From an uncultured Arachnia sp. (lineage in GTDB: Bacteria > Actinomycetota > Actinomycetes > Propionibacteriales > Propionibacteriaceae): 64,000 nucleotides of DNA. The stretch covers positions 248,001-312,000 of the forward strand of contig CANLTJ010000002.1 in assembly GCA_947493995.1 (NCBI GenBank). Direction: 5' to 3'. The number at the start of each line of letters is the position of its first letter. Within the stretch, counting starts at the first letter, position 1. A program made the position numbers and the translations under genes. Shown here one piece after another: positions 51,466 to 60,065 of the stretch. The notes under the pieces are model-generated. The model was not told the origin of the DNA. It saw nothing but the letters and a program-made list of their open reading frames with translations, and searched no databases.

Positions 51466-51512
51466 GGCGAACACTCCGAGTGGTCCTAGCGGGGCCGTAC
51501 ATGTTGGATGAT

Positions 51513-52226
51513 TCAGCTCTTTCCCTTGCGCTCCGTCTCATGTCCTTCGGCCCTGGCCCTGCGATTCGCGAGCATCCTGCTGACCGCCTGCCCCACGATG
51601 GCTGCATCGTCGCCCTGCGGGAAGGCCCAGTGCCGCTGACGAGACAGCAGCACCAGTCCGGCGCCAACCATGGTGGCTACCACGGAGCCCAGTGCCGTCT
51701 GGTCCAGCTCCGCCCCGACGACGGTGATGCTGGCAGCGACCAGTGCCCACGTGGCGTAGAGCGTGTTCCCTCCGAGAATCGCCGGAACCTGACGCAGCAC
51801 CATGTCTCGCACGAAGCTGCCACCCACCGCCGTGATGGCCCCCATCAGAATGGCGGTGAGCCACCCATGGCCGAGCCCCACCGTCTTTGCAGCCCCGACC
51901 GCGGCCCAGCACCCAACGGCGAGGGCATCCACCGGTAGGTAGATCCGATCCCACCAGCGGCCCTCGATGTGCACGATCAGCACGATGAAAGCACCCGCAA
52001 TGGCGGTGGTGAAGTAGCGCCAGTCAACAAGCGCTATGGGAGGTCCTGCCTGTAGCAAAGTGTCACGTATCAGACCTCCGCCCACCCCGGACATGACTGC
52101 GAGCACCCCGAAACCTATGGGATCCAAACGGGCGCTGCGGGCGATGATCGCCCCCACAACCGCATTGAAGAACACCCCGATGAGGTCCAGCCATTGCAGA
52201 AACTCGGTGAGGGCGACATCCGTCAT
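51513..52226 (-). CDS. TRIC-like / UPF0126 family membrane protein
   Basis: 237 residues with seven hydrophobic segments forming two similar halves. Each half carries a Gly-rich GG...RD signature (SGVGGGLIRDTLL and TAVGGSFVRDMVL), the hallmark of UPF0126/trimeric intracellular cation channels. Bacterial members form K+/Na+-type or amino-acid-linked channels; the ion is unknown here. AGGAG is 6 nt before the ATG at 52226; a longer upstream frame is not homologous. Confidence 0.88.
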   Translation of the reverse strand: MTDVALTEFLQWLDLIGVFFNAVVGAIIARSARLDPIGFGVLAVMSGVGGGLIRDTLLQAGPPIALVDWRYFTTAIAGAFIVLIVHIEGRWWDRIYLPVDALAVGCWAAVGAAKTVGLGHGWLTAILMGAITAVGGSFVRDMVLRQVPAILGGNTLYATWALVAASITVVGAELDQTALGSVVATMVGAGLVLLSRQRHWAFPQGDDAAIVGQAVSRMLANRRARAEGHETERKGKS

Positions 52227-52390
52227 GGGTGCTCCTGAAAGACGCTGGTCGGACGGCACCTGTAGGCTCTTCCGAGTGTGCTCGCTCCGCCGGAGTCTAG
52301 CGGCAAAGTTCGCGGCACCGGTGCCTCCTGGACCCGACGTGTGGCAGCGTGGAAGCGAACGATATCCGAAAGGCACGAGGAGGAGGCATC

Positions 52391-52699
52391 ATGTCTGGAG
52401 AGTGGATCTACTGGCTCATCGGCGCGGTCGTGGTGATCGCGATTGTCGTGATCATCGTCGTGTTGATGTCAAAGAAGAGTGATCGGAACGAGGCTGAGCC
52501 CATCCCGGATCCGCCCTACAACCGGGACAAGGTCCCGGACCCCACGGAGGATGACCCTCAAATGGCCACGCAAGTGGATGCCGCGGACGTCAGGCATCCG
52601 GATGGTCCCGACAACATGCGCAACCCCGACGTCGATCACAAGGGTGCGGGCCCGTCGACCCCCGGCACCTTCCCACCTCCAGGACCGCCACGGGAATAG
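52391..52699 (+). CDS. Small single-pass membrane protein
   Basis: 102 residues. One helix at residues 6-27 (WLIGAVVVIAIVVIIVVLM), then KKSDRNE and a Pro/Asp-rich hydrophilic tail. No family recognised. It resembles the start of the heptad-repeat membrane protein at 4061 in having a short outside N-terminus and a helix of Val/Ile, but lacks the heptads. AGGAGGAGG precedes the ATG. Confidence 0.7.
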   Translation: MSGEWIYWLIGAVVVIAIVVIIVVLMSKKSDRNEAEPIPDPPYNRDKVPDPTEDDPQMATQVDAADVRHPDGPDNMRNPDVDHKGAGPSTPGTFPPPGPPRE

Positions 52700-52840
52700 T
52701 GGCCCCCGCCAAACCAGGGTTCAGTCCTCGCCGCAGACGCCGGGTCAGGCACGGTGCACCAGCCTTTCTGTGCAGCACCAGCGCTGTACCCATGTATCAG
52801 TGGTGTGCCAAACATCGGTGGGTTTGCTAGGTCCTTTGGT

Positions 52841-52869
52841 TTGATGAGTGAGCGCTCACTCATTAGACT
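52841..52869 (+). promoter_or_regulatory. Palindromic operator inside the TetR-gene promoter
   Basis: The 20-bp perfect palindrome ATGAGTGAGCGCTCACTCAT (52844-52863) lies between TTGATG (52841-52846, -35) and TAGACT (52864-52869, -10), 17 bp apart. The -10 is 6 nt before the GTG start. A TetR dimer bound here would block RNA polymerase, giving autorepression of the regulator and the ABC exporter genes it overlaps. Confidence 0.8.
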
Positions 52870-52875
52870 GCCTGA

Positions 52876-53457
52876 GTGACCAGAGCCACGCCCATGCCCC
52901 CCGAGCAGCGCCGGGCCGCCATCGTCGACGCCGCCGTGGACCTCCTCGAGGACCACGGGCCCGAACTCAGCACGCGCATGGTGGCGGAGGCGGCCGGCGT
53001 GGCCGAGGGCACTCTGTTCCGCGTGTTTCCCACACTTCCCGACCTCCTGGGCGCCACCTACACGGAGTTCCTCTCACGCGAGCGACTTCTGGGGCGTCTC
53101 GCCACGATCGATCTCGGCACGACTCTGGAATCCCGGACGCTTGGCTGTATCCGCGGCATCGTCGACTACTTCGGCCACGTCCATGCCGTCCTGCCCCCAC
53201 CCGCGCACGCCACGGTCAACGCCCCCCACGCCGTCTGCGCCCGCGATGCCCACACGGAACGCTTCGCAGACTTGCGCTCCTGGGTCGTCGACGCCATCAC
53301 CCCACACGCTGCCGAACTCACCGTGACCCCCGAAACCTACGCCCACTACCTCAAGGCACTCTCCATGGGACTGGCGATGGCCAGGCCCGGCGGTCTGACA
53401 CCGGAGGATGTCGCACGGTTCGCCCTCGACGGAGCCCGACGCAAGGACACCCCGTGA
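52876..53457 (+). CDS. TetR-family repressor
   Basis: 193 residues. N-terminal helix-turn-helix: RRAAIVDAAVDLLEDHG, then STRMVAEAAGVAEGTLFRVF. The C-terminal ligand domain is variable. GTG start, leaderless by position of its -10. Its stop overlaps the GTG of the first ABC gene (GTGA), so it is expected to control the exporter and respond to a compound the exporter removes. Confidence 0.92.
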   Translation: MTRATPMPPEQRRAAIVDAAVDLLEDHGPELSTRMVAEAAGVAEGTLFRVFPTLPDLLGATYTEFLSRERLLGRLATIDLGTTLESRTLGCIRGIVDYFGHVHAVLPPPAHATVNAPHAVCARDAHTERFADLRSWVVDAITPHAAELTVTPETYAHYLKALSMGLAMARPGGLTPEDVARFALDGARRKDTP

Positions 53458-55199
53458 TACGCCGCCTGGCTACGCTCATCAACCGATTCATACGCCAGTA
53501 CTGGGGCTTGCTGGCCCTCGTGGTGGCGCTGCAGGTGGTGGCAACTATCATGGCGCTCTACCTGCCGACCCTGAACGCCCGCATCATCGATGAGGGTGTC
53601 GTCGTCGGCGACACCAACTACATCTGGCGCACTGGCGGCGTCATGCTGATGCTGGCGCTCGTGCAGGGAGCCGGCCAGGTGGGTGCCGTGTACTTCGGGG
53701 CCCGGGCCGCGATGCTCTTCGGCCGTGACGTGCGGGGGGCCCTCTTCGACCGCACCCTGGCCTTCTCCAGCCGCGAGATGAACCACTTCGGCGCCCCGTC
53801 GCTGATCACCCGCACCACCAACGACGTCCAGCAGGTGCAGATGTTGGTGCTGATGACCTGCATCATGCTCGTGAGCGCCCCCATCACGATGGTGGGCGGC
53901 GTCATCATGGCACTGCGCGAGGACGCAGGGCTGAGCTGGACGATCCTGGTGGCGGTTGTCGTGCTCGGCGCCGGTGTCGTGGTGCTGATCTCGAAGATGG
54001 GGCCGCTGTACGCCGTCATGCAGAAGCGCATCGACAACCTGAACCGTGTGCTGCGCGAACAGATCACCGGGATCCGCGTGGTGCGCGCCTTCGTCCGGGA
54101 GGCCCACGAGTCCCGCCGGTTCGGCACAGCCAACACTGAACTGGTGGACACCGCCACCACCGTCGGCCGCTTGATGGCCATCCTCTTCCCCTTCGTCGGC
54201 CTCGTCCTGAACGTGTCGACGGTGGGCGTCATGTGGTTCGGCGCCCAACGCGTGGACTCCGGGGACATCCAGATCGGTCAGCTGACCGCCTTCCTGGCCT
54301 ACCTCATGCAGATTCTGATCTCGGTGATGATGACCACCATGCTCCTGGTGATGGCGCCCCGGGCCGCCGTCTGCGCCGACCGGATCATGGAAGTCCTCGA
54401 CACCGATTCGTCCGTGCTGCCGCCGACGTCGCCCACAAGCCCAGCCCATCGACGAGGCACCGTGGTGTACGACGACGTCAGCTTCTCGTACCCGGGCGCC
54501 GAGCAGCCGGTGCTCAAGCACATCAGTTTCGAACTGCACCCCGGCCGAACCACCGCCGTCATCGGCTCCACCGGTTCCGGAAAGACGACGCTGGTCAGCT
54601 TGCTGCCCCGACTGTTCGACGCCACCGGTGGCAGGGTGCTCGTGGACGGCGTCGACGTCCGAGACATGGACCCGGACGAGCTCTGGGACCGCGTCGCGAT
54701 CGTCCCACAGAAGCCGTACCTCTTCACCGGCACCGTGGCGAGCAACCTGCGCTACGGCAATCCGGAGGCCAGCGATGAGGAACTCTGGGAGACCCTTCGC
54801 GCTGCGCAGGCCAAGGATTTCGTCGAGGAGCGCGACGGCCAACTGGAATCCGCCATTTCGCAGGGCGGCACCAACGTCTCGGGTGGGCAGCGCCAACGCC
54901 TCGCCATCGCGAGGGCACTGGCAACGAAAGCGGAGGTGTTAATCTTCGACGACTCCTTTTCCGCCCTGGACGTCGCCACCGACGCGCGACTCCGGGCCGC
55001 ACTGGTACCGCGGGTCGCCGACAAGGCGGTGTTCGTGGTTGCCCAACGCGTCACCACCATCCGCAATGCCGACAAGATCCTCGTCCTCGAGGACGGCGAG
55101 ATTGTCGGCCGCGGCACTCATGACGAGCTGCTCGTCGGCTGCGAGACCTACAAGGAGATCGTCGAATCCCAACTGAGCGCGGAGGAGGCGGCAGCATGA
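53454..55199 (+). CDS. ABC exporter half-transporter, degenerate-site subunit
   Basis: 581 residues, six-helix membrane domain then nucleotide-binding domain. Walker A is GSTGSGKTTL, signature VSGGQRQRLA is canonical, and Walker B ends LIFDDS, with Asp instead of the catalytic Glu. Paired with the next gene, whose signature is altered, this predicts the asymmetric heterodimer of the TM287/288-BmrCD type with one inactive ATP site. Substrate unknown, likely a drug or lipid. Confidence 0.92.
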   Translation: MIRRLATLINRFIRQYWGLLALVVALQVVATIMALYLPTLNARIIDEGVVVGDTNYIWRTGGVMLMLALVQGAGQVGAVYFGARAAMLFGRDVRGALFDRTLAFSSREMNHFGAPSLITRTTNDVQQVQMLVLMTCIMLVSAPITMVGGVIMALREDAGLSWTILVAVVVLGAGVVVLISKMGPLYAVMQKRIDNLNRVLREQITGIRVVRAFVREAHESRRFGTANTELVDTATTVGRLMAILFPFVGLVLNVSTVGVMWFGAQRVDSGDIQIGQLTAFLAYLMQILISVMMTTMLLVMAPRAAVCADRIMEVLDTDSSVLPPTSPTSPAHRRGTVVYDDVSFSYPGAEQPVLKHISFELHPGRTTAVIGSTGSGKTTLVSLLPRLFDATGGRVLVDGVDVRDMDPDELWDRVAIVPQKPYLFTGTVASNLRYGNPEASDEELWETLRAAQAKDFVEERDGQLESAISQGGTNVSGGQRQRLAIARALATKAEVLIFDDSFSALDVATDARLRAALVPRVADKAVFVVAQRVTTIRNADKILVLEDGEIVGRGTHDELLVGCETYKEIVESQLSAEEAAA

Positions 55200-57181
55200 G
55201 CAAGAAGACCGGCACCCCCGCAGGCGCAGCACCCATCAAGGCAAACGAGCGATCCGACGAAGCACCCCCACCACGTCGAGGCCCCGGCCACGGACCGATG
55301 GTCGCCCCCGGCGAGAAGGCCGCCAACTTCCGTGCGTCGCTCAGGCGGCTGCTGCACGAACTGCGTCCGCAGCGGGCACGCATCATCATCGCCATCCTGT
55401 TCGGCGTCGCCGGCGTGGCACTGGCGGTGGTGGGTCCGAAGATCCTTGGCGAGGCCACCACCTTGTTGCTGGCCGGCTTCATCGGTAAGCAGATGCCGCT
55501 CGGCACCACCCGGGCCAGCGCCATTCAGGCAGCCGAAAATGCTGGCAATCAGGATTTCGCCGATCTGCTGCGCACCCTCGACTTCGTACCCGGCCAGGGC
55601 GTCGACTTCGAGGCCATCGGCATGATCCTGATCACCGTGCTGGTTCTCTACCTCATCTCCGGCGTCGCCTCCTACGTGCAGGCCTATGTGCTGAACGACG
55701 CCGTGCAGCAGAGCATCCACCGCATGCGCCGCCAGGTCTCCGCGAAGATAGACCGGCTTCCGTTGTCATACTTCGACGCCCAACCGCGGGGCGAGCTTCT
55801 CAGCCGCGTCACCAACGACATCGACAACGTTTCCCAAACCCTGCAGCAGACGCTCTCCCAGCTTCTCAACTCCTTGTTGATGGTGCTGGGCGTGCTTTTC
55901 ATGATGTTCTGGATCTCCCCCACCCTCGCGCTGGTGGCACTGGTCAGTGTTCCGGTGGCCATGGTGATGGTGACGATCATCGGCAAGCGTTCACAAAAGC
56001 TGTTCAAGGCGCAATGGAAGGCCACCGGCGATCTCAACGCCCACATCGAGGAGGCCTACACCGGCCACTCTCTGGTCAAGGTGTTCGGTCGCCAGAAGGA
56101 AGTGGCCGAGCAGTTCCGGCAACGCAACCAACGGCTCTACGAGGCGGCGTTCGGAGCGCAGTTTGTTTCGGGACTCATGATGCCCATCATGATGATCGTC
56201 GGGAACCTCAACTACGTGGTCATCGCCGTCATCGGAGGCCTCCGCGTGGCCTCAGGCACCATGACCATCGGCGACGTGCAGGCGTTCATCCAGTACTCAC
56301 GACAGTTCACCCAACCACTCACACAGGTGGCGTCGATGGCCAACCTCATGCAGTCGGGGGTGGCCTCGGCCGAACGGGTCTTCGAGCTGATGGACGCCGA
56401 CGAGATGACGCCGGAACCCGCGGGCAGCTTGGGTGAACTCAACGGTCATGTGAAGTTCGAACAGGTGGACTTCTCCTACTCACCGGAACAGTCGCTCATC
56501 ACCGGCCTCAATCTGGAGGCCAAACCCGGTCAGACCGTCGCCATCGTCGGCCCCACCGGGGCGGGCAAGACCACGCTGGTCAATCTCCTGATGCGGTTCT
56601 ACGACCTCGACGGCGGTGCCATCACCATGGACGGCACCGACATCGCAACCGTCCCCCGGCAGGAGCTGCGCAGCAACATCGGCATGGTTCTGCAGGACGC
56701 CTGGCTGTTCGGTGGCACCATCCGCGACAACATCGCGTACGGCCGCATGGACGCCACCGAGGAGGAGATCGTGGAGGCGGCCACCGCCACCTTCGTCGAC
56801 CGTTTCGTCCACTCCCTGCCCGATGGCTACGACACGGTCATCGACGAGGAGGGCTCCAACATCTCCGCAGGCGAGAAGCAGCTGATCACCATCGCCCGCG
56901 CATTCCTGGCCGATCCGTCGCTGCTCATCCTCGACGAGGCCACAAGCTCCGTGGACACCCGCACCGAGCTACTGGTGCAGCAGGCCATGTCCGCGCTACG
57001 CAGCGGGCGCACCTCCTTCGTCATCGCACACCGCCTGTCCACCATCCGCGACGCGGACCTCATCCTGGTCATGGAGGACGGCGCCATCGTCGAGCAGGGC
57101 ACACACGACGAGCTCCTCGCGGCGAGCGGGGCCTACCACGACCTGTACGAGTCCCAGTTCAGCGCTGCCGTGACGACGTGA
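55196..57181 (+). CDS. ABC exporter half-transporter, canonical-site subunit
   Basis: 661 residues. A Pro-rich 45-residue N-terminal extension, six helices with an extracytoplasmic insert after the first helix, then an NBD with Walker A GPTGAGKTTL, Walker B LLILDEATSSVD (catalytic Glu present) and a degenerate signature ISAGEKQLITIARA in place of LSGGQ. The changed signature faces the partner's Asp-type Walker B, so both defects fall in the same composite ATP site. ATGA overlap with the partner gene. Confidence 0.92.
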   Translation: MSKKTGTPAGAAPIKANERSDEAPPPRRGPGHGPMVAPGEKAANFRASLRRLLHELRPQRARIIIAILFGVAGVALAVVGPKILGEATTLLLAGFIGKQMPLGTTRASAIQAAENAGNQDFADLLRTLDFVPGQGVDFEAIGMILITVLVLYLISGVASYVQAYVLNDAVQQSIHRMRRQVSAKIDRLPLSYFDAQPRGELLSRVTNDIDNVSQTLQQTLSQLLNSLLMVLGVLFMMFWISPTLALVALVSVPVAMVMVTIIGKRSQKLFKAQWKATGDLNAHIEEAYTGHSLVKVFGRQKEVAEQFRQRNQRLYEAAFGAQFVSGLMMPIMMIVGNLNYVVIAVIGGLRVASGTMTIGDVQAFIQYSRQFTQPLTQVASMANLMQSGVASAERVFELMDADEMTPEPAGSLGELNGHVKFEQVDFSYSPEQSLITGLNLEAKPGQTVAIVGPTGAGKTTLVNLLMRFYDLDGGAITMDGTDIATVPRQELRSNIGMVLQDAWLFGGTIRDNIAYGRMDATEEEIVEAATATFVDRFVHSLPDGYDTVIDEEGSNISAGEKQLITIARAFLADPSLLILDEATSSVDTRTELLVQQAMSALRSGRTSFVIAHRLSTIRDADLILVMEDGAIVEQGTHDELLAASGAYHDLYESQFSAAVTT

Positions 57182-57244
57182 TTGGCGCCGTCCATCGCTG
57201 GATACGCTGATCAGCACGCGTCGGACTCACGCCACGTTGCAGAG

Positions 57245-57809
57245 ATGACCGAGAATGACGTGCCGAGCGAGCCGAGTGTGGTCGCCGTCGGCCTTGACGA
57301 TGGGCACCGCTTCAGTAAGAAGACGTCGTCGGCCATCATGCTCGTGGCGGGACACGGTGTCGACGGGCGATGCCCATGCCGGGAGCACGGTGCAACACCG
57401 ATCCCGCGTGAGGAAGAATCAGGATCGGCCCAACCTGCGGCAGGTCCACCTCATCCACCGTGAACTCCTTGACGACCTCAACGGCAAGGGCTTCGACGTC
57501 AGCCCAGCGGATCTGGGAGAGAACATCACCACCGTCGGCATCGACCTGCTGGGACTACCCCGCGGAACCCGACTCCGCATCGGGCCCAGCGCGGAGATCG
57601 AGGTGACCGGCCTGCGCAATCCCTGCGCTCAGATCGATGACTTCAGGCCCGGGCTGCTCAGGGAGGTGCTCCGCCGCGACACCAACGGAAAGGTCGTCCG
57701 ACTCACCGGCGTCATGGGCATCGTCCATGTGGGAGGAGAGGTGGGGCCGAGTGATCCGATCGTCGTCGAACTGCCGTGCGGTGCTCTCGAACCGCTGGAG
57801 TGTGTCTGA
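57245..57809 (+). pseudogene. MOSC-domain protein with frameshift
   Basis: A MOSC domain can be read in two frames. Frame one gives VVAVGLDDGHRFSKKTSSAI and VAGHGVDG to base 57367. Frame two continues DAHAGSTVQHRSRVRKN, LRQVHLIHRELLDDL, ADLGENITTVGIDL and the conserved cysteine GLRNPCAQID. Removing one G from the GGG at 57365-57367 restores a continuous protein of about 187 residues. Either the gene is broken, or the assembly has a one-base error. MOSC proteins carry sulfur or bind Mo-cofactor-type ligands. Confidence 0.8.
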
Positions 57810-57849
57810 GTCCTTCGGTGGTTCTGTGGCCCGTCCATGAGTTCTACTA

Positions 57850-58176
57850 CTAGTCCAAACCGAGCACCAGCAGCAGAGCCGCTTCGAGTTCTCGCAGTTC
57901 TGCCCCAGTCAGCCGTCCAGCAAAGTCTCCGAATCGAACCTCGGGGTCCACCACGCTCAGCTGCTCGACCATCAGCCGCGTCCTGATTCCGGCTATTTCG
58001 ATCTCGGGGCGGAAGGACGCTTCGCCTCGGCCCGTGGATGTCGGAACAACGAGGGATGTTGACAGAGGAAGGTCTTCAGATTGAACAACGACGGCGTAGC
58101 GGGCGCCGCTCTGTTCGTACCGCCGAGCGTCCTTGGGCGCCCGAAGCTTGAACACGTCACCACGCACGAATGGCAT
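57850..58176 (-). CDS. MazF/PemK-family toxin
   Basis: 108 residues. RGDVFKLRAP, then ARYAVVVQSEDLPLSTSLVV, GIRTRLMVEQLSVVD and GDFAGRLTGAELRELE follow the MazF/PemK endoribonuclease pattern (the GDV start, the R-x-x-M-V-E-Q strand and the final helix). It would cut mRNA when free of its antitoxin. Its start overlaps the antitoxin end by 20 bases. Confidence 0.88.
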   Translation of the reverse strand: MPFVRGDVFKLRAPKDARRYEQSGARYAVVVQSEDLPLSTSLVVPTSTGRGEASFRPEIEIAGIRTRLMVEQLSVVDPEVRFGDFAGRLTGAELRELEAALLLVLGLD

Positions 58177-58387
58177 CCATCTCAGCAGCGAGATCCCGTG
58201 ATGCTGCAGCGTCCTCAGGGTCGTCTCTCAAGCGCTCAGCCTCCGCGCGCATCCGAGCCCTACGGTGCGCTCGCTCTGCCTGAAGAATTGCCTCTCGCGC
58301 CGCTTCAGAGCGCGACTGTCCTTCCGAAGTGAGTGCTTCCAATGCTTGCTCGACCCGGGAATCAGTACGGATTGTAAGTGTGGGCAT
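58157..58387 (-). CDS. Ribbon-helix-helix antitoxin of the MazF pair
   Basis: 76 residues. TLTIRTDSRVEQALEALTSE and SRSEAAREAILQAERAHRR form a ribbon-helix-helix, with a charged toxin-binding tail (RMRAEAERLRDDPEDAA). The ATG at 58387 lies 7 nt downstream of TACGCT (58395-58400), a leaderless start; the longer upstream frame was rejected. First gene of the pair. Confidence 0.85.
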   Translation of the reverse strand: MPTLTIRTDSRVEQALEALTSEGQSRSEAAREAILQAERAHRRARMRAEAERLRDDPEDAAASRDLAAEMDAIRAW

Positions 58388-58417
58388 ACTACCTAGCGTA
58401 ACACGCTCCGTACTACA

Positions 58418-58618
58418 GTTAGCTTCGTCCGCGTAGCGCTGCACGTCGCCACCGACGCCGGCATGAACTACCCCGGGGCGGCCGCCGCTGCATCGGCCGG
58501 CCCCATCCTTGCGTTCGGAGGGTTCGAGGCCGTCAACATCACCGCAGCGATCATTCTGCTTCCTACGATTGTGCTGCTGCCCTTGGTTCTTCGATCAACG
58601 CAGCGAGTGCAGCGGTGA
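58418..58618 (+). pseudogene. C-terminal fragment of an MFS transporter
   Basis: A frame of about 66 codons with no credible start reads ATDAGMNYPGAAAAASAG, then LAFGGFEAVNITAAIILLP and TIVLLPLVLRSTQRVQR before the stop. The Gly-rich helix followed by a hydrophobic helix and basic end looks like the last two segments of a major-facilitator permease. The rest of the gene is absent; the antitoxin promoter occupies its upstream side. A remnant of a deletion or insertion event. Confidence 0.5.
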
Positions 58619-58687
58619 AGGTCATGCGGTCAAGATCGTCCGCAGCGATGGCAACAGCCACACGACGCCCAGGGACTGCAGATTCCA

Positions 58688-59065
58688 TCATGGACGACGC
58701 ACGTCGATCATGTCCTTGATGATCTCGAAGTCACCGACGTTGTGGGTCAGCAGCGGCACGCCTGCCACCTGCGCAGTCGCAGCGATGGCCAGATCGAGCT
58801 GACGTCGTCGGGGCTGGCCACCGCGCCGCAGAACGGCTGCCGCGAGCTGTCCCCACACGCGCGCAACATCAACGGTGATCGGTAGAGGATCAAACGCAGC
58901 CTCCACAGCGGCGAGGCGCCGAACCCGACGCGCACGCTCGTCCGGGTCAGCCGTGACCAGGATGCCGAAGTGCAGTTCGGTAATCGAGATGACACTGACG
59001 GCTGCCTCGACCTCATCCGGCGCATCTTTGCCCATGAGTACAGAGGTGTCGAGAAGTGCCTTCAC
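58688..59065 (-). CDS. vapC: VapC-type PIN toxin
   Basis: 125 residues. ALLDTSVLMG (first Asp), SITELHFG (Glu), RRRQLDLAIAATAQ (Asp) and LLTHNVGDFE (Asp) are the PIN active-site set. Expected to be an Mg-dependent ribonuclease that cuts tRNA or rRNA. Start overlaps the antitoxin stop by 4 bases (ATGA). Confidence 0.92.
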   Translation of the reverse strand: MKALLDTSVLMGKDAPDEVEAAVSVISITELHFGILVTADPDERARRVRRLAAVEAAFDPLPITVDVARVWGQLAAAVLRRGGQPRRRQLDLAIAATAQVAGVPLLTHNVGDFEIIKDMIDVRRP

Positions 59066-59307
59066 AATGCGAAGGGGTCAGTCAACGCGGCGCCGAGGGC
59101 TTCGAGGTCGGCGTCGAGGCGCCGCGGTGCGGGGTTCCGCCAGATCTGTGTGAGAGCCGCACCACTGACCCATCGATGCCGTTGAACCGGCGATAGCTCC
59201 GCCACTGGTCTTCCGGCCACGGTGACCACCAAATGCTCCCCCGCCTCCACGCGACGCAGGACCGCTCCCACATCATTGCGCAGGTCCTTCTGGGGAATTG
59301 TGTCCAT
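59062..59307 (-). CDS. vapB: Phd/YefM-type antitoxin partner of VapC
   Basis: 81 residues. IPQKDLRNDVGAVLRRVEAG and VVTVAGRPVAELSPV are the Phd/YefM DNA-binding fold, followed by a C-terminal toxin-binding tail (DADLEALGAALTDPF). The ATG at 59307 is 7 nt after TACCGT (59315-59320). An operator overlaps that -10 box. Confidence 0.9.
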   Translation of the reverse strand: MDTIPQKDLRNDVGAVLRRVEAGEHLVVTVAGRPVAELSPVQRHRWVSGAALTQIWRNPAPRRLDADLEALGAALTDPFAL

Positions 59308-59316
59308 AATCACGAC

Positions 59317-59334
59317 GGTAGCAGTTCTGCTACC
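59317..59334 (-). promoter_or_regulatory. Operator of the vapBC pair
   Basis: GGTAGCAG-TT-CTGCTACC: 8-bp perfect arms with a 2-bp centre. It covers the -10 box TACCGT, so the antitoxin (or the VapBC complex) can autorepress. Confidence 0.75.
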
Positions 59335-59372
59335 CGAGCGGCTCGGCTCGGCCCACTTCGAGGATGAAACGC

Positions 59373-60065
59373 TCAGCCCTGCGCGACCGTAAGGTATGCG
59401 AGCACCGCGCGAACGCGGCGGTTGTCCTCACCCGCCGTCAGTCCCAGCTTCACGAAGACGTTCGCCACGTGTTTGGACACGGCACTGGCCGAGAGGTATA
59501 GGCGCTCCGAAATTTGCTGGTTGCTCAGTCCGTGGCTCATCAGTTCCAGCACCTCCAGTTCGCGGGCACTGAGCCGATCCAACGACGATTGCTGGCCCTG
59601 AATCAGTCGGGTGGCCACTTCCGGGTCAACGACCACGCCACCCGCTTCAATGATCGAGAGGGACCGCATGAAGTCCGCGACCCGTGAGATGCGGTCCTTC
59701 AACAGGTAGCCCAGCCCTCCCGAGTCCCCGGTCGGCGCCATGGGAGCGCCTCCGCCCCGCCCGCCGAACAGGTCAGCAGCGTAGGCGGCGGCGACGTACT
59801 GGGACAGCACGAGGATGCCGACGCCAGGATGGTTCCTGCGTATGTCCAACGCCGCAGCCAGGCCGTCGTCGGACATGCCAGGAGGCATCCGGACGTCGGT
59901 GATGACCACGTCGGGCACACGGCCGTCCCGGTGCGCTGCCGCCACCGCAGTCAGCAACTCGGGTGCACTGGCGGCCTGCGCAACCACCTCGTGACCTTGG
60001 CGCTCCACCAGCCCCACGAGACCTTCGCGCAGAATGGCGGAGTCGTCGGCGATGATCAGTCTCAT
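59373..60065 (-). CDS. NarL/LuxR-family response regulator
   Basis: 230 residues. Receiver domain: MRLIIADDSAILREGL, phospho-acceptor Asp in VVITDVRMPP, and the Lys in YLLKDRISRV. LuxR-type HTH: RLSARELEVLELMSHGLSNQ and LYLSASAVSKHVANVF. A glycine-rich insert (FGGRGGGAPMAPTGDSGG) lengthens the loop before the conserved Lys. It is regulated by the kinase encoded upstream (4-base overlap) and probably acts on the divergent ABC transporter operon. Confidence 0.92.
   Translation of the reverse strand: MRLIIADDSAILREGLVGLVERQGHEVVAQAASAPELLTAVAAAHRDGRVPDVVITDVRMPPGMSDDGLAAALDIRRNHPGVGILVLSQYVAAAYAADLFGGRGGGAPMAPTGDSGGLGYLLKDRISRVADFMRSLSIIEAGGVVVDPEVATRLIQGQQSSLDRLSARELEVLELMSHGLSNQQISERLYLSASAVSKHVANVFVKLGLTAGEDNRRVRAVLAYLTVAQG

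Noticed and set aside
52848..53453. Long N-terminal extension of the first ABC exporter subunit
   Set aside because: The extension is the TetR gene read in another frame. The GTG at 53454 overlaps the TetR stop and begins the family's usual N-terminus.
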